This document shows, in pieces, positions 18,013 to 26,833 of a stretch of DNA of 41,714 nucleotides. The notes under the pieces were generated by a model, which was not told where the DNA came from, ran no database searches, and saw only the letters and a program-made list of their open reading frames with translations. This DNA is from an uncultured Opitutales bacterium (GTDB lineage: Bacteria; Verrucomicrobiota; Verrucomicrobiia; Opitutales; Intestinicryptomonadaceae), in contig CALXLX010000009.1 in assembly GCA_944389315.1 (NCBI GenBank), positions 1 through 41,714 of the forward strand, in the 5' to 3' direction. Position numbers and translations under genes: made by a program. Numbering within the stretch: the stretch's first letter is position 1; every line of letters begins with the position of its first letter.

Positions 18013-19479
18013 TTAAGAAAGCTCCTCTATGGCGACGTCATGCGCGACGCCGTCTATGTTGACCCTGAAACATTTCTGGTCTCCCGTCGGCTTCAAGGCC
18101 GACGCCGGCTGCGGCGGAGGCTTGAGCGCGTAGTCCGCGGGAGACTTCTTGTAAAGGTCTATAAGCGGCTGCGGGAACATCGCGTATATGACGCAATGCT
18201 CGTCGTCGTCGGGCAGGCCCTTCTCGCGCAGCTCCTTGCGCAAGTCGTCCATGCCGGGCTTGAGCAAATCCGCCGGGCGGCAGGTTATGGGCGCCTTGCC
18301 GGACATCTTTGCCGCGAGCGCCTGAACCTCCGGATCCACCGGCGCGGGAGTGCGCCCGTAATAGCCCAAAGCTATGTCCATGGCCGCCGGGGAGAAATTC
18401 TTCCACCTGCCGAACTTCACGTTCAAGACTGCCTGCGTGCCGACTATCTGCGAAGTCGGCGTGACAAGCGGTATCCAGCCGAGCTTTTCCCTCACATAGG
18501 GAACCTCCGCGAACACCTCCTCAAAGCGGTCTGCCATATTCAAGTCCTTAAGCTGGACCCTGAAGTTGGACAACATTCCGCCGGGCACCTGGTACACGAG
18601 GGCGTCCGAATCTATGAGCTCGTTTTTCACCGAAGTGTATCCGCCAAGCTCCTTGTACACCTTCTCAAAATATTCGCGCAGCTTCCTCAAAGAGCCCATG
18701 TCGTAATCCGGCTTGCGCGGGTGGCCCTGCAACAGCGCCATCATGCGAGCCGCATCGGGCTGGCCGGTGCCGTTGGCAAACGGCGATATGGAAGTGTCTA
18801 TTGCGTCCGCCCCGGCGTCTATGGCCGCATAGTAGGTAGGCGCGCCCATGCCGGCGGTCTCGTGCGTGTGTATCCACACGGGAATCTTCACCGCGGCCTT
18901 GAGACCGCCTATGATCTGCGTGGTTATATACGGGGGAATCAGGCCGGCCATGTCCTTAAGAACTATGGCGTCGCAGCCCATCGCCTCCAAGTCTTTGCCC
19001 AGCTGCACGAACTTGTCGACCGTGTGCACGGGGCTGGTTGTGTAGCATATGGTTCCGTGGGCCTGCTTGCCGGCGGCCTTAGCCGCCTTTATGGCGCACT
19101 CCATGTTGCGCGGGTCGTTCAGGGCGTCGAATATTCTGAAAATATCCATGCCGTGCTTGGCAGAACATTTTACGAACGCCTCCAGCACGTCGTCCGGAAA
19201 GTTCTTGTACGCAACTATGTTCTGGCCGCGCAAAAGCATCATGTGCGGAGTTTTCGGGCAGGCTTTCTTCAATGCGTCGAGCCTGTCGAAGGGAAATTCT
19301 CCCAGGAAGCGCAGGCCGGAGTCTATCGTGGCCCCGCCCCAGGTTTCAAGCGCGCCGAAGCCCACCGAGTCTAGCAGCGGGCAAATCGGAAGCATGTCCT
19401 GCGTGCGCATTCTTGTGGCCGCCAGCGACTGGTGGCCGTCCCTCAATACTGTGTTGTTGAATTTTACCTTGTTTGCCAT
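18013..19479 (-). CDS. oadA: Biotin-dependent carboxyltransferase (OadA/PycB-like) without biotinyl domain
   Basis: Carboxyltransferase of the oxaloacetate decarboxylase alpha / pyruvate carboxylase B / transcarboxylase 5S group, which moves CO2 between carboxybiotin and pyruvate. The 488 residues show VLRDGHQSLAATRMR (metal-binding Asp), ETWGGATIDSGLRFL, GQNIVAYKNFPDD, the carboxylated Lys in IVLKDMAGL and the metal-binding HTHETAG. PYC_OADA-type helices follow. The chain ends soon after the strand FRVNIDGVAHDVAIEEL, where family members continue into a Pro/Ala linker and an MKM biotinyl domain; that domain is missing and no carrier gene is next to it. Sodium-pump beta and gamma subunits are also absent from the window. 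A separate carrier must be supplied elsewhere if active. Confidence 0.87.
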   Translation of the reverse strand: MANKVKFNNTVLRDGHQSLAATRMRTQDMLPICPLLDSVGFGALETWGGATIDSGLRFLGEFPFDRLDALKKACPKTPHMMLLRGQNIVAYKNFPDDVLEAFVKCSAKHGMDIFRIFDALNDPRNMECAIKAAKAAGKQAHGTICYTTSPVHTVDKFVQLGKDLEAMGCDAIVLKDMAGLIPPYITTQIIGGLKAAVKIPVWIHTHETAGMGAPTYYAAIDAGADAIDTSISPFANGTGQPDAARMMALLQGHPRKPDYDMGSLRKLREYFEKVYKELGGYTSVKNELIDSDALVYQVPGGMLSNFRVQLKDLNMADRFEEVFAEVPYVREKLGWIPLVTPTSQIVGTQAVLNVKFGRWKNFSPAAMDIALGYYGRTPAPVDPEVQALAAKMSGKAPITCRPADLLKPGMDDLRKELREKGLPDDDEHCVIYAMFPQPLIDLYKKSPADYALKPPPQPASALKPTGDQKCFRVNIDGVAHDVAIEELS

Positions 19480-19560
19480 CTTCCGTAATTTTTAAATGTT
19501 ATAAAGAAGTACCAATTTCCGCGCGGTTCGCAAGCCCTTTCCGCCAAAATTGCCGCGACG

Positions 19561-19585
19561 CAAAATAGCGCACCACGCTATTTTG
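19561..19585 (-). terminator. Intrinsic terminator overlapping the stop of the protease gene
   Basis: A perfect 10-base stem (CAAAATAGCG at 19561-19570 and CGCTATTTTG at 19576-19585) with a 5-base loop. It contains the stop codon of the protease gene (19578-19580). The stem arms end in a short T-run on both strands, so it could stop transcription in either direction. Confidence 0.55.
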
Positions 19586-21914
19586 AAGCCGCCTTTCTCG
19601 CGTCAAGCATGCCTATCCAGTCGGCCATTATGCGCAGAGCCTCGCGAAGCTGTATGTCGAAATCGGGCACGTCGTCTTCCTCCTCGGAATCTCCGTTCTT
19701 TGCGCCCTTGCTGTCAAGCGCCTTCTTCTCCTCGTCGAGCGCCTTCTGCTTCTTGTCGTTCTCCTTGGCGGAGTCGAGAAGTATCTCCTCCTTGGCGTAA
19801 TTCTGCTTGGCAAGCTCCTTCTGGCGCTCCTTTGCCTTGTCGGCAAGATCGTCGTCGGCCTTCATCTCGGCGGCGCGGTCGTCGTAATTTAAGCTCCAGC
19901 TCTTCTTGTCCTGCTTGGTCTTGAACCAGTCGAGCCTGCCTTTGAGATAGTCGAACTCCGCAAGCTTGCCCATTCTCTCGGACGACTTCTCCGACAGGGC
20001 CTTAAGCAGAGCGTCGCCCTCACCGTTGGGGAACCCGTACTCTCCAAGATATTCGAGGCCCAGCGTGGGTATGCTGTCCCACTTCAGGGCGTAGTCCTTG
20101 TTTTCCTCGCCCACTTCCATATGGTCGAACAGCGACGGCAAAACTATGTCTGAGGCTATGCCCTTCATCTGTATGGAGTCGCCGTTGGGCAGATACCACT
20201 TCTGTATGGTCACCTTCGCCGCGCTTTTGAGCTGTGGATCAAAATTGCTCAGATGATAGACCGCCTGCACCGTCCCCTTGCCGTGCGTGGCTTTGTCCCC
20301 GACAATGATGGCTCTCTTGTGGTTCTGCAGGGCCCCCGCGACAATCTCCGCGGCGCTTGCCGAAAGGCGGCTGACTAATATGAGCAGCGGCCCGTCCCAG
20401 ACAATCTTGTCGTTCTCGTCGGAAAGCTGTTTTATCTTGCCGGCCACGTCGCGCACCTGCAAGACCGGCCCCGTCTTAATGAAAAGGCCCGCCAGATCGA
20501 CAGCCTCGTTGAGGAAACCGCCGCCGTTGCGCCTCAAGTCGAGAATTATGCCCTTGACCCCGCGCGCCTTTAGCTTGCCTATCAGCTCCCCGACGTCCTT
20601 TGACGTGCTGAAGCCCTTGCCGCCGCCCTCCTCGGCGGCCTCGCCGTAGAACGCGGGCAAATCTATCACGCCCACGGGCAAAGTCTTGTCTCCCACGGGA
20701 ACGGTGTATATCGCCGCCTTTGCCAGCTTCGTTGTCAGCTGTATTTCCTTCCTTATCAAAGTTATGGTCTTCCTGCCCGACGGATTATTCGACGGCTCTA
20801 TAAGAAGCCTCACCTTTGACCCCTCCGGGCCCCTTATCATTTTCACGACCTTCCTGAGCTTCATGCCGACCGCGTCGACCATCTCCCCAGTCTCCTGGCC
20901 CACGGACAATATTCTGTCGCCCGGATGAAGAAGCTTGCTTTCCTCGGCGGGCCCTCCGGCTATGAGCTCTGCTATGGTGCAGTAGCCATCCTTGTCCTGC
21001 AGAAGGGCGCCTATCCCCACGAGGGCGTTTCGCACGGATATGTCGAACTCCTCAAGGAAGTACTCAGACAAGAACGTCGAATGGGGGTCGTACATATTCG
21101 CGAGGGAGTTTAAGTATATCTCCTGTATCTCCATGGCGTCCGAGGTGTTGATATTTGCTATCATGCGCTCGTAGCGCTTGAGCACCTCGGCCTTGGCCTT
21201 CTCAAACTTCTCCTCGTAGGTCTGCGGAACCTTGTCCTCCGCGAGGGGCTCCTCCTGCGGAATTTTACTCTCCTCGTCGGCCGCCTCGTTTATCATATCC
21301 GTCTCGTGGGACTTTGACGTATAGCCGAGCATCTGGTTTATTATGTCGAACTTTATGCGCTCCAGCCAAAGCTTGTCCGCCTCGGCCTCGCTCGAGGGCC
21401 AGTCAGCCTTGCTGCGGTCCGGGGCGAACTCGTCCTTGCCCTTCAGGTCTATGGGTTCGGCCATGCGCTTCTTTATCCATTTTAAACGGGCGTCGGCCCT
21501 TTCCATGAACTTTTCGTATATCGAATACGCCGGCAGCAAAGTTCCCTGCCTGAGCATTATGTCTATGCTCGGCGCGAAGAAATCCTGAAAATACTGCACG
21601 TCCTCGGACAGGAAGAACAGCTTGAGAAAATCGAGGTTGGACATGTACACCCTGATGAATTCGCGCACGTCAAGATCCGCCAGATTCTGTTTAAGGTAGT
21701 GACCTTTCTCCATGCACATTACAAGCCACCTTGTCTCGCTGCGCATTTTCGGCGAGGTCTGCAACGGAACAGCCGAGGCCTTGGCCGCGGGTTTCGCAGC
21801 CGCGCTCTGGGAGGCCTCCGCCGACGGGCTCTGTGTCTGGGCTGTCGCGGCAACTCCAAAAAATACCGGCAAAAACGCCAGCGCAAGTATCAAAAAGCTT
21901 AGTCTCCTCTTCAT
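19578..21914 (-). CDS. prc: Tail-specific (C-terminal processing) protease Prc/CtpA, family S41
   Basis: Periplasmic Ser/Lys protease that degrades or trims proteins by their C termini. The start at 21914 gives a clear signal peptide (MKRRLSFLILALAFLPVFFG); an in-frame ATG at 21926 adds four residues and cannot be excluded. Order of domains over about 778 residues: signal peptide, helical N-terminal region, PDZ domain (IAELIAGGPAEESKLLHPGDRI), S41 catalytic core with nucleophile in RLSASAAEIVAGAL and the Lys of HGKGTVQAVYHL, and the long Prc-type C-terminal region. That region has a Lys/Asp/Glu-rich segment (KENDKKQKALDEEKKALDS). Length is close to E. coli Prc (about 680). It is flanked by carboxyltransferase and rhomboid genes, all on the minus strand but with gaps. 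Confidence 0.93.
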   Translation of the reverse strand: MKRRLSFLILALAFLPVFFGVAATAQTQSPSAEASQSAAAKPAAKASAVPLQTSPKMRSETRWLVMCMEKGHYLKQNLADLDVREFIRVYMSNLDFLKLFFLSEDVQYFQDFFAPSIDIMLRQGTLLPAYSIYEKFMERADARLKWIKKRMAEPIDLKGKDEFAPDRSKADWPSSEAEADKLWLERIKFDIINQMLGYTSKSHETDMINEAADEESKIPQEEPLAEDKVPQTYEEKFEKAKAEVLKRYERMIANINTSDAMEIQEIYLNSLANMYDPHSTFLSEYFLEEFDISVRNALVGIGALLQDKDGYCTIAELIAGGPAEESKLLHPGDRILSVGQETGEMVDAVGMKLRKVVKMIRGPEGSKVRLLIEPSNNPSGRKTITLIRKEIQLTTKLAKAAIYTVPVGDKTLPVGVIDLPAFYGEAAEEGGGKGFSTSKDVGELIGKLKARGVKGIILDLRRNGGGFLNEAVDLAGLFIKTGPVLQVRDVAGKIKQLSDENDKIVWDGPLLILVSRLSASAAEIVAGALQNHKRAIIVGDKATHGKGTVQAVYHLSNFDPQLKSAAKVTIQKWYLPNGDSIQMKGIASDIVLPSLFDHMEVGEENKDYALKWDSIPTLGLEYLGEYGFPNGEGDALLKALSEKSSERMGKLAEFDYLKGRLDWFKTKQDKKSWSLNYDDRAAEMKADDDLADKAKERQKELAKQNYAKEEILLDSAKENDKKQKALDEEKKALDSKGAKNGDSEEEDDVPDFDIQLREALRIMADWIGMLDARKAASK

Positions 21915-22087
21915 AAAATAACGCATATTTTTACAAAACTCCGCCGTTTGGCAACAGTTATCGATACGCATTTCGCATCGAAAGCGCTCTGTTATTTCGA
22001 CACTCTGGCGGGCTTTTTGTTTCAATCTCAATTTCTTAACGGAAAATTAAAGTTTATAATAAAGCGGTCTTACGCTTCTGGAGTGCG

Positions 22088-22124
22088 AAAAAAGCCCAAG
22101 TTCCGTCCGCGACAAGGGCCTTTT
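22088..22124 (-). terminator. Probable intrinsic terminator of the rhomboid gene
   Basis: Read on the minus strand, GCCC (complement of 22116-22119) pairs with GGGC (complement of 22094-22097), flanked by A4 before and T6 after (22088-22093). The stem core is short, but the T-run and position 16 bases past the rhomboid stop fit a terminator. Confidence 0.4.
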
Positions 22125-22139
22125 GCTCCAAAACCGCAG

Positions 22140-23048
22140 TCAAAGCACGTCTTTTGCCCGGTTTAGAACTGCTTTTTCCTTGTCGGTAAGGGACGAGAAT
22201 CCCTCGGTATTCATCTTGTCGAGTATGCGGTTTACCTCTTTGCGCAGGGCGTCCCTGTCCGTGATATTGACGCTGAAGGCGGAATCCTCCGCCTTGGGAA
22301 CGTAAAAACTTTTCCTTTTCCCGCCGAAAAACCTCTTGAAGAAACCGGGCTTCCCGCTCCCAAATACGCTATTTGAGGCCAGTATTCTCGCCGACAGCAA
22401 AGCCCCCAATATGCCCCCCAAATGCGCCGAATATGCTATGGAAGATCCCCCATTGGGAGCCATCTCCAGAAGCAGCATTCCGAAAAGTTCAAATCCCGCC
22501 ATCCAAAGAAGCATGATTTTCGGCCTTATCCGCAGGGGAAATATGAAGAATATAAGGAAGGTCAGAGGCCTGTCCGGATAGAGCAGGCAAAAGTACGCGA
22601 GCATTCCCACCGTTCCTGCCGAAGCCCCGACAAGATACGCGTTCTCGCCCCTCAGCCATGCGAGCAGCAGCCACAATAATCCGCCGCAGAGCGCGCTGAC
22701 GATAAATATCGCCCAGGTTCTCCCCTTTCCGCAGGCCTGTTCCACATATCTGCCGGCAAAATACAGCACAAGCATGTTTAGCGCGAGGTGCAAAAAGCCC
22801 TCGTGCAAAAACGCATAGCTGATGAAGGTCCAAAACTTGCAAGAGCCTATCCCCTCCGTGGAAAGGGCAAATATATGCTCAAAACTGCCACGGCCGAACC
22901 ACGCAACCGCAACAATCTGCACAAGAAGCACAAGCGCGCAGATTGCTATTATTGTGTTTATCGCGCTCGAAAGCACGATTCCATTAAATCCGCCGCGCCC
23001 GAAGCCTCCGCCATAGTCGCCGCGCATGTAGTCTCTATCTCCTATCAT
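22140..23048 (-). CDS. Rhomboid-family intramembrane serine protease
   Basis: Six-helix rhomboid protease of 302 residues. The catalytic dyad is Ser143 in GASAGTVGML and His209 in AYSAHLGGILGALLSA; the oxyanion helix has His87 and Asn91 in FLHLALNMLVLYF. The N-terminal 20 residues are Gly/Arg-rich and precede the first membrane helix (about 28-50). The C-terminal cytoplasmic tail (about 230-302) has basic residues and the small helical motif ALRKEVNRILDKMNTEGFSSLTDKEK, seen in a subset of bacterial rhomboids (DUF6576-like). It cleaves membrane proteins; substrate unknown. A long gap (23049-23267) separates it from tcdA upstream, so it may have its own promoter. Confidence 0.93.
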   Translation of the reverse strand: MIGDRDYMRGDYGGGFGRGGFNGIVLSSAINTIIAICALVLLVQIVAVAWFGRGSFEHIFALSTEGIGSCKFWTFISYAFLHEGFLHLALNMLVLYFAGRYVEQACGKGRTWAIFIVSALCGGLLWLLLAWLRGENAYLVGASAGTVGMLAYFCLLYPDRPLTFLIFFIFPLRIRPKIMLLWMAGFELFGMLLLEMAPNGGSSIAYSAHLGGILGALLSARILASNSVFGSGKPGFFKRFFGGKRKSFYVPKAEDSAFSVNITDRDALRKEVNRILDKMNTEGFSSLTDKEKAVLNRAKDVL

Positions 23049-23157
23049 TTTTGTAAAAATCGTAAAATCTGCAAAATTTCTTAAATATTCAAGCTTTTAG
23101 CTGAAAGGAAAAATTTTTCAAAGCTCCCCCTGCAAGGGAAAAATCTTTGCCCTTTGA

Positions 23158-23174
23158 GACGCAGAAAATGCGTC
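23158..23174. repeat. Short perfect inverted repeat downstream of tcdA
   Basis: GACGCA (23158-23163) and TGCGTC (23169-23174) flank a 5-base loop. It lies between the stop of tcdA (minus strand) and the rhomboid start. No T-run follows on the minus strand, so its role as terminator is uncertain. Confidence 0.35.
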
Positions 23175-23267
23175 ATGAAAATTTTAAGACATTAAACCGC
23201 ATTGCCGCGGAAGTGAAAATTCCCTATAAAATAGGAAGGCGCATTGGACATAAAATATGTCGCATTC

Positions 23268-24026
23268 TTATTTTGCGCCCGGTTTAAAGTCGTAAGATTT
23301 CCCCGCAAGGCGCGCAAGGGCAATGTGCGCGAGCATCAGCCCGAAGACACCAGTCACCGACACGCAGGAGCCCATAATGCGCTGAACCGCCCCGTCTTCC
23401 GAATCTTTAAGGAGCATATGGCTGGATTTGTCGCACAGCTCCTCCGAATACACGCAGTCTATGCACCCGCTTTTTAGCGCGCCGCGCTTCTTAAGCTCCG
23501 AGCGCAGCTTTGACGCAAGCGGGCAAACCCGCGTTTTTGTGATGTCGCAAGCCGACACTGCAAAGGGGTTGGTCTTGCGCGCCGCCCCCATGCTTGAGAC
23601 TGCCGGAATGCCCGCGCCAACGCAATAGGCGAGCAAATCGGCCTTCGCCCCGAGAGAGTCTATGGCGTCTACTACAATGTCGAACTTGCCCCCATTCAGG
23701 ATTTCACCCACATTTTTTGCGTCTATAAATGCGTCCGCGCACTCAACATTTGCCTGCGGGTTTATGGACAGTATCCTGTCTTTTGCCAGGACACATTTTT
23801 TCTTTCCAAGAGTACTTTCGAGCGCCAGCAGCTGCCTGTTTACATTGCTCCTTTCCGCGACGTCGAAATCCGCCACCACAAAGCCGCCCACCCCGCTTCT
23901 TGCAAGGGCCTCTATGGCAAAGCCGCCTACGGCGCCCGCCCCCGCGACAAACACCCTCGCCCGGGAGAATGCCTCCATAGCCTCCCGGCCGAACAATATT
24001 TCCGCCCTTGAAAAACTTTCGTTCAC
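23268..24026 (-). CDS. tcdA: tRNA threonylcarbamoyladenosine dehydratase (CsdL/TcdA, ThiF/E1-like)
   Basis: ATP-dependent enzyme that cyclises t6A37 of tRNA to ct6A. The 252-residue protein opens with the Rossmann loop VFVAGAGAVGGFAIEAL (25-41), then VADFDVAERSNVNRQ, GKKKCVLAKDRI and VVDAIDS, all hallmarks of the TcdA/ThiF-type E1 fold. Cysteine residues in SACDITKTRVCP and the CxxC in GCIDCVYS fit the TcdA branch. The start codon is GTG at 24026, overlapping the tatD stop in GTGA. It is the last gene of the ten-gene run that begins at 31675. The member of the same fold that would serve molybdopterin or thiamine synthesis lacks this C-terminal arrangement. Confidence 0.88.
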   Translation of the reverse strand: MNESFSRAEILFGREAMEAFSRARVFVAGAGAVGGFAIEALARSGVGGFVVADFDVAERSNVNRQLLALESTLGKKKCVLAKDRILSINPQANVECADAFIDAKNVGEILNGGKFDIVVDAIDSLGAKADLLAYCVGAGIPAVSSMGAARKTNPFAVSACDITKTRVCPLASKLRSELKKRGALKSGCIDCVYSEELCDKSSHMLLKDSEDGAVQRIMGSCVSVTGVFGLMLAHIALARLAGKSYDFKPGAK

Positions 24027-24811
24027 CTGAAGAATTTTTTTATATTTTCCGCGGACTTTTCAAGGAGTTTCTCCTGGCAAATTCCCATTTTATCCGCGAG
24101 CATTCCCGCCGCGCGGGCGGCAACGCCGGGGTTGAAAGAGTCCGAGTCCGACTCAAAACAAATACTGCCGCCCGGCAGAGCCGCCGCTGCCGCCGCAATC
24201 TTTTCGTTTGAAAGTTCCCTCTCCCCGAAGGAGAACAGCGCGCCGAACTTTTCATAGCGCTTAAAAATCTCCGACGAAGCGCGCGCCGCATGCAGCATCA
24301 CGCCGCAAATCTTCCCACCCGAACAGGAGAAGCTCTCCATGATATCCAAGATATCCGCATGAGCCCTCACAGAGTGCAGCACCACGGGCAGGCCCAATTT
24401 GCCGGCAATTTCCAGATGCCTGAGAAACGCCTTTTTTTGCAGCTCTTTAGGTATGGACACGGAATAGTCCAACCCCGTCTCGCCAACGGCGGAGGCCCCG
24501 CAACTTTGCAATGCCCGCTCCAGAAGGGGAAAATCCTCTGTCCCGTCCAGAAAGCGCGGGTGAAATCCGAGCGCAAGGCCAATGCAAAGCTCCCAAGCCG
24601 CCCCCGCAGAAAGCTTAGAGACTTCGCGCCTTAAATCGAACACGCTTAGCTCCCCCCACAAGCGGCTATCGTGCAAACACACGCCCGCGGCAATCTTGTA
24701 GCCGTCGCCTTGCTCCCCAACCTCGGCCGCGCGCCCGGCCAAAGCGCCAAAGAAGGAGTTTTTCCTTTCCCCCTTCCCCGCTATGTGGCAATGGGAGTCC
24801 GCAAGAATCAT
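24023..24811 (-). CDS. tatD: TatD-family metal-dependent hydrolase
   Basis: TIM-barrel metal-dependent hydrolase, often a 3'-5' exonuclease or D-aminoacyl-tRNA-type hydrolase in the wider family. In 262 residues the metal ligands are visible: the HxH pair His7/His9 in ADSHCHI, Glu in VGETGLDYS, His in PVVLHSVRAH, His in GVMLHAARAS and the final Asp in CFESDSDSFNPG. The Thr of the common ETD motif is Ser. The N-terminal part (residues 11-60) is longer and more polar than usual, with FGALAGRAAEVGEQG. It overlaps its neighbours tcdA and aroB by 4 bases on each side, so translation is coupled. Confidence 0.88.
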   Translation of the reverse strand: MILADSHCHIAGKGERKNSFFGALAGRAAEVGEQGDGYKIAAGVCLHDSRLWGELSVFDLRREVSKLSAGAAWELCIGLALGFHPRFLDGTEDFPLLERALQSCGASAVGETGLDYSVSIPKELQKKAFLRHLEIAGKLGLPVVLHSVRAHADILDIMESFSCSGGKICGVMLHAARASSEIFKRYEKFGALFSFGERELSNEKIAAAAAALPGGSICFESDSDSFNPGVAARAAGMLADKMGICQEKLLEKSAENIKKFFR

Positions 24812-25881
24812 TTTTGCGCGGTCTTAAAAATTTCCCTGACAAGGCTCTTTTCAATATCCGTGCGGGTAAACGCACCGCCAATTTTATTTAGCAGAATAAA
24901 TTTTGATTTCCCCGCCGCGTTTTTCTTGTCGTGCAAAGATGCGGCAACAAGCTTGTCGGGCTTAATGGGGCTTCGCAAAGACACGGGCAGGCCGTACATG
25001 CGCACTATGTTTTCCGTCCTCGACACGCACTCCGAATCCACAAGGCCGAGGCTCTCCGACATTCTCGCCGCAAGCACAAGGCCCAGCCCCACAGCCTCCC
25101 CGTGAAGGTACTCTCCATAGCCGGCGCACTTTTCCACCGCATGGCCGAAGGTATGGCCCAAGTTTAAGAGGGCCCTGCCGTTTTCCTTCGCAGTTTCACG
25201 CTCGTCGGCGGAAACCACCCCCGCCTTTATGGCGCAGCAGGCCTTTATGACCTTCGCCATCTCCGGGCTCTCGCGGGTAAGCGCATTCTTCTCCAAAAGG
25301 CAAAACAGTTTCTCGTCGCAAAGAAGGGCGTATTTTATGACCTCCGCCATGCCCGCGGCAAATTCTCTCTTGGGCAGCGTCTTTAAGAAGTCCGTATCTA
25401 TAAATACCCCCTTGGGCTGGTGGAAAGCCCCCACAAGGTTCTTTCCCTGCTCTATGTTTATGCCCGTCTTTCCGCCTACGGAGGAGTCTACCATGGCAAG
25501 CAGAGTTGTGGGAATCTGGAAGAAGTCCACCCCGCGCATGAAACATGACGCCGCAAAACCGGCGAGATCCCCCACCACGCCCCCGCCGAAGGCGAATACC
25601 GCGCCGCTTCTGTCCATGCCAAAATCAGCCAATGCCGAGCATGTCTGCGCAAGCGCCGAAAAGCATTTGGACTTCTCCCCCGCCTTCAGCACTATGACAT
25701 TCTTTGTAAGCGCCTGGACCTTGTCCTTAAACAGCGAGTATATGTTCGCGTCCGTGATAACCGCAACCGGACGGTTCTGCTTTTCAAGCTTCCTCACCGC
25801 CTTTTCGGCAAGCAGGAAGGCCTCCGGCCCTATCTTTATATCGTAGCTTCTCTCCGAAAGCTCAACTTTTAGGTTTGTCAT
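24808..25881 (-). CDS. aroB: 3-dehydroquinate synthase
   Basis: Second step of the shikimate pathway, converting DAHP to 3-dehydroquinate with NAD and zinc. The 357-residue protein shows the NAD loop GGGVVGDLAGFAAS, PTTLLAMVDSSVGGKTGIN with its substrate-binding Lys, and zinc ligands in LNLGHTFGHAVE and LHGEAVGLGLVLAA. The N-terminal start MTNLKVELSERSYDIKIG matches AroB length. aroB is often placed with other biosynthetic genes; here it sits between ftsY (upstream) and tatD, with ATGA overlaps at both ends. Confidence 0.96.
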   Translation of the reverse strand: MTNLKVELSERSYDIKIGPEAFLLAEKAVRKLEKQNRPVAVITDANIYSLFKDKVQALTKNVIVLKAGEKSKCFSALAQTCSALADFGMDRSGAVFAFGGGVVGDLAGFAASCFMRGVDFFQIPTTLLAMVDSSVGGKTGINIEQGKNLVGAFHQPKGVFIDTDFLKTLPKREFAAGMAEVIKYALLCDEKLFCLLEKNALTRESPEMAKVIKACCAIKAGVVSADERETAKENGRALLNLGHTFGHAVEKCAGYGEYLHGEAVGLGLVLAARMSESLGLVDSECVSRTENIVRMYGLPVSLRSPIKPDKLVAASLHDKKNAAGKSKFILLNKIGGAFTRTDIEKSLVREIFKTAQK

Positions 25882-26810
25882 ATCTGCGACTCCTCAAGGC
25901 CGAACACCGCGGCCGCATAGGCTTTTGAATTAAATTTGCGCAAGTCCTCGGGCTTTTCTCCGAGCCCGACGTAAAGTATGGGAAGCTTCAGCGACCTGTA
26001 CACCCCCGCAAGCGCGCCGCCCTTGCCCGTTCCGTCGAGCTTGGTGACTATCATGCCCGTCAGCGGAAAAACTTTGTCGAACGCCTTGGCCTGCTCTATG
26101 CTGTTGGACCCAAGAGACCCGTCCAAAACTATCACGCTGTTGTGCGGGGCGGAAGGATCGCACTTGGAAAGGACCTTGGCTATCTTTGAAAGCTCTCTCA
26201 TGAGGTTTTCCTTGTTGTGCAGCCGGCCCGCCGTGTCGAGCACTAGCCACTTTGCTCCCCTGGCCTTGGCCGCCGCGTAGGCGTCGAACGCAACCGCCGC
26301 ACTGTCGGCCCCCTGGGCGCTTGAGACAAGCTCCACCCCGAGCCTTTCGGCCCACTGCCTTATCTGCTCGTTGGCCGCCGCGCGGAAAGTGTCGCACGCG
26401 CCGAGCACCGTCTTTTGCCCGTCCGCGGAAAACGCCGCTGCAAGCTTTGCGCTCGTTGTGGTCTTGCCCGAGCCGTTCACGCCCACAAGGCAGATTACCG
26501 AAGGCGACTCGCCGTCCGCCGAAGCCTTGAGCTCTCCCTCCGAGCCCTCCAAAATTCCCGCGAGGACACGCGCCCCTATGACGGCGGCGTCGCTGCCGCG
26601 AAGCTCCCTGTTTCTGGCGTACTCCTTCTTTATCGCCTCCATGACGTCGCGCACGGTCTCAAAGCCGAAGTCCGCCGAGTAGAGCGTCTCCTCTATGCTG
26701 TCGAGATCGGCGGGGTCCATCTTCTTTGAAAACAGACCCGTCAGCGCGCCGAGAGCCCCGGCCGACGTCTTTTTCAACCCGTCCTTGAATTTTTTTAAAA
26801 GTCCAAACAC
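25878..26810 (-). CDS. ftsY: Signal recognition particle receptor FtsY
   Basis: SRP receptor GTPase that docks ribosome-SRP complexes at the membrane. The 310-residue protein is a core FtsY without the long acidic A domain of E. coli: N domain (about 1-100, starting MFGLLKKFKDGLKKTSAG, an amphipathic membrane-targeting helix), then G domain with GVNGSGKTTTS (110-120), DTFRAAANEQI, DTAGR (192-196), and TKLDGTGKGG. The start codon is GTG at 26810; this start leaves the amphipathic helix intact. It lies 23 bases after nusB and overlaps aroB by 4 bases. Confidence 0.96.
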   Translation of the reverse strand: MFGLLKKFKDGLKKTSAGALGALTGLFSKKMDPADLDSIEETLYSADFGFETVRDVMEAIKKEYARNRELRGSDAAVIGARVLAGILEGSEGELKASADGESPSVICLVGVNGSGKTTTSAKLAAAFSADGQKTVLGACDTFRAAANEQIRQWAERLGVELVSSAQGADSAAVAFDAYAAAKARGAKWLVLDTAGRLHNKENLMRELSKIAKVLSKCDPSAPHNSVIVLDGSLGSNSIEQAKAFDKVFPLTGMIVTKLDGTGKGGALAGVYRSLKLPILYVGLGEKPEDLRKFNSKAYAAAVFGLEESQI

Positions 26811-26833
26811 CGCCTAAAAAGCCCCGCTTCAAA

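Noticed and set aside
17911..19374. A 487-codon open frame on the plus strand
   Set aside because: It lies fully opposite the carboxyltransferase gene, its product is rich in Arg/His/Val with no domain, and the other strand has clear catalytic motifs.
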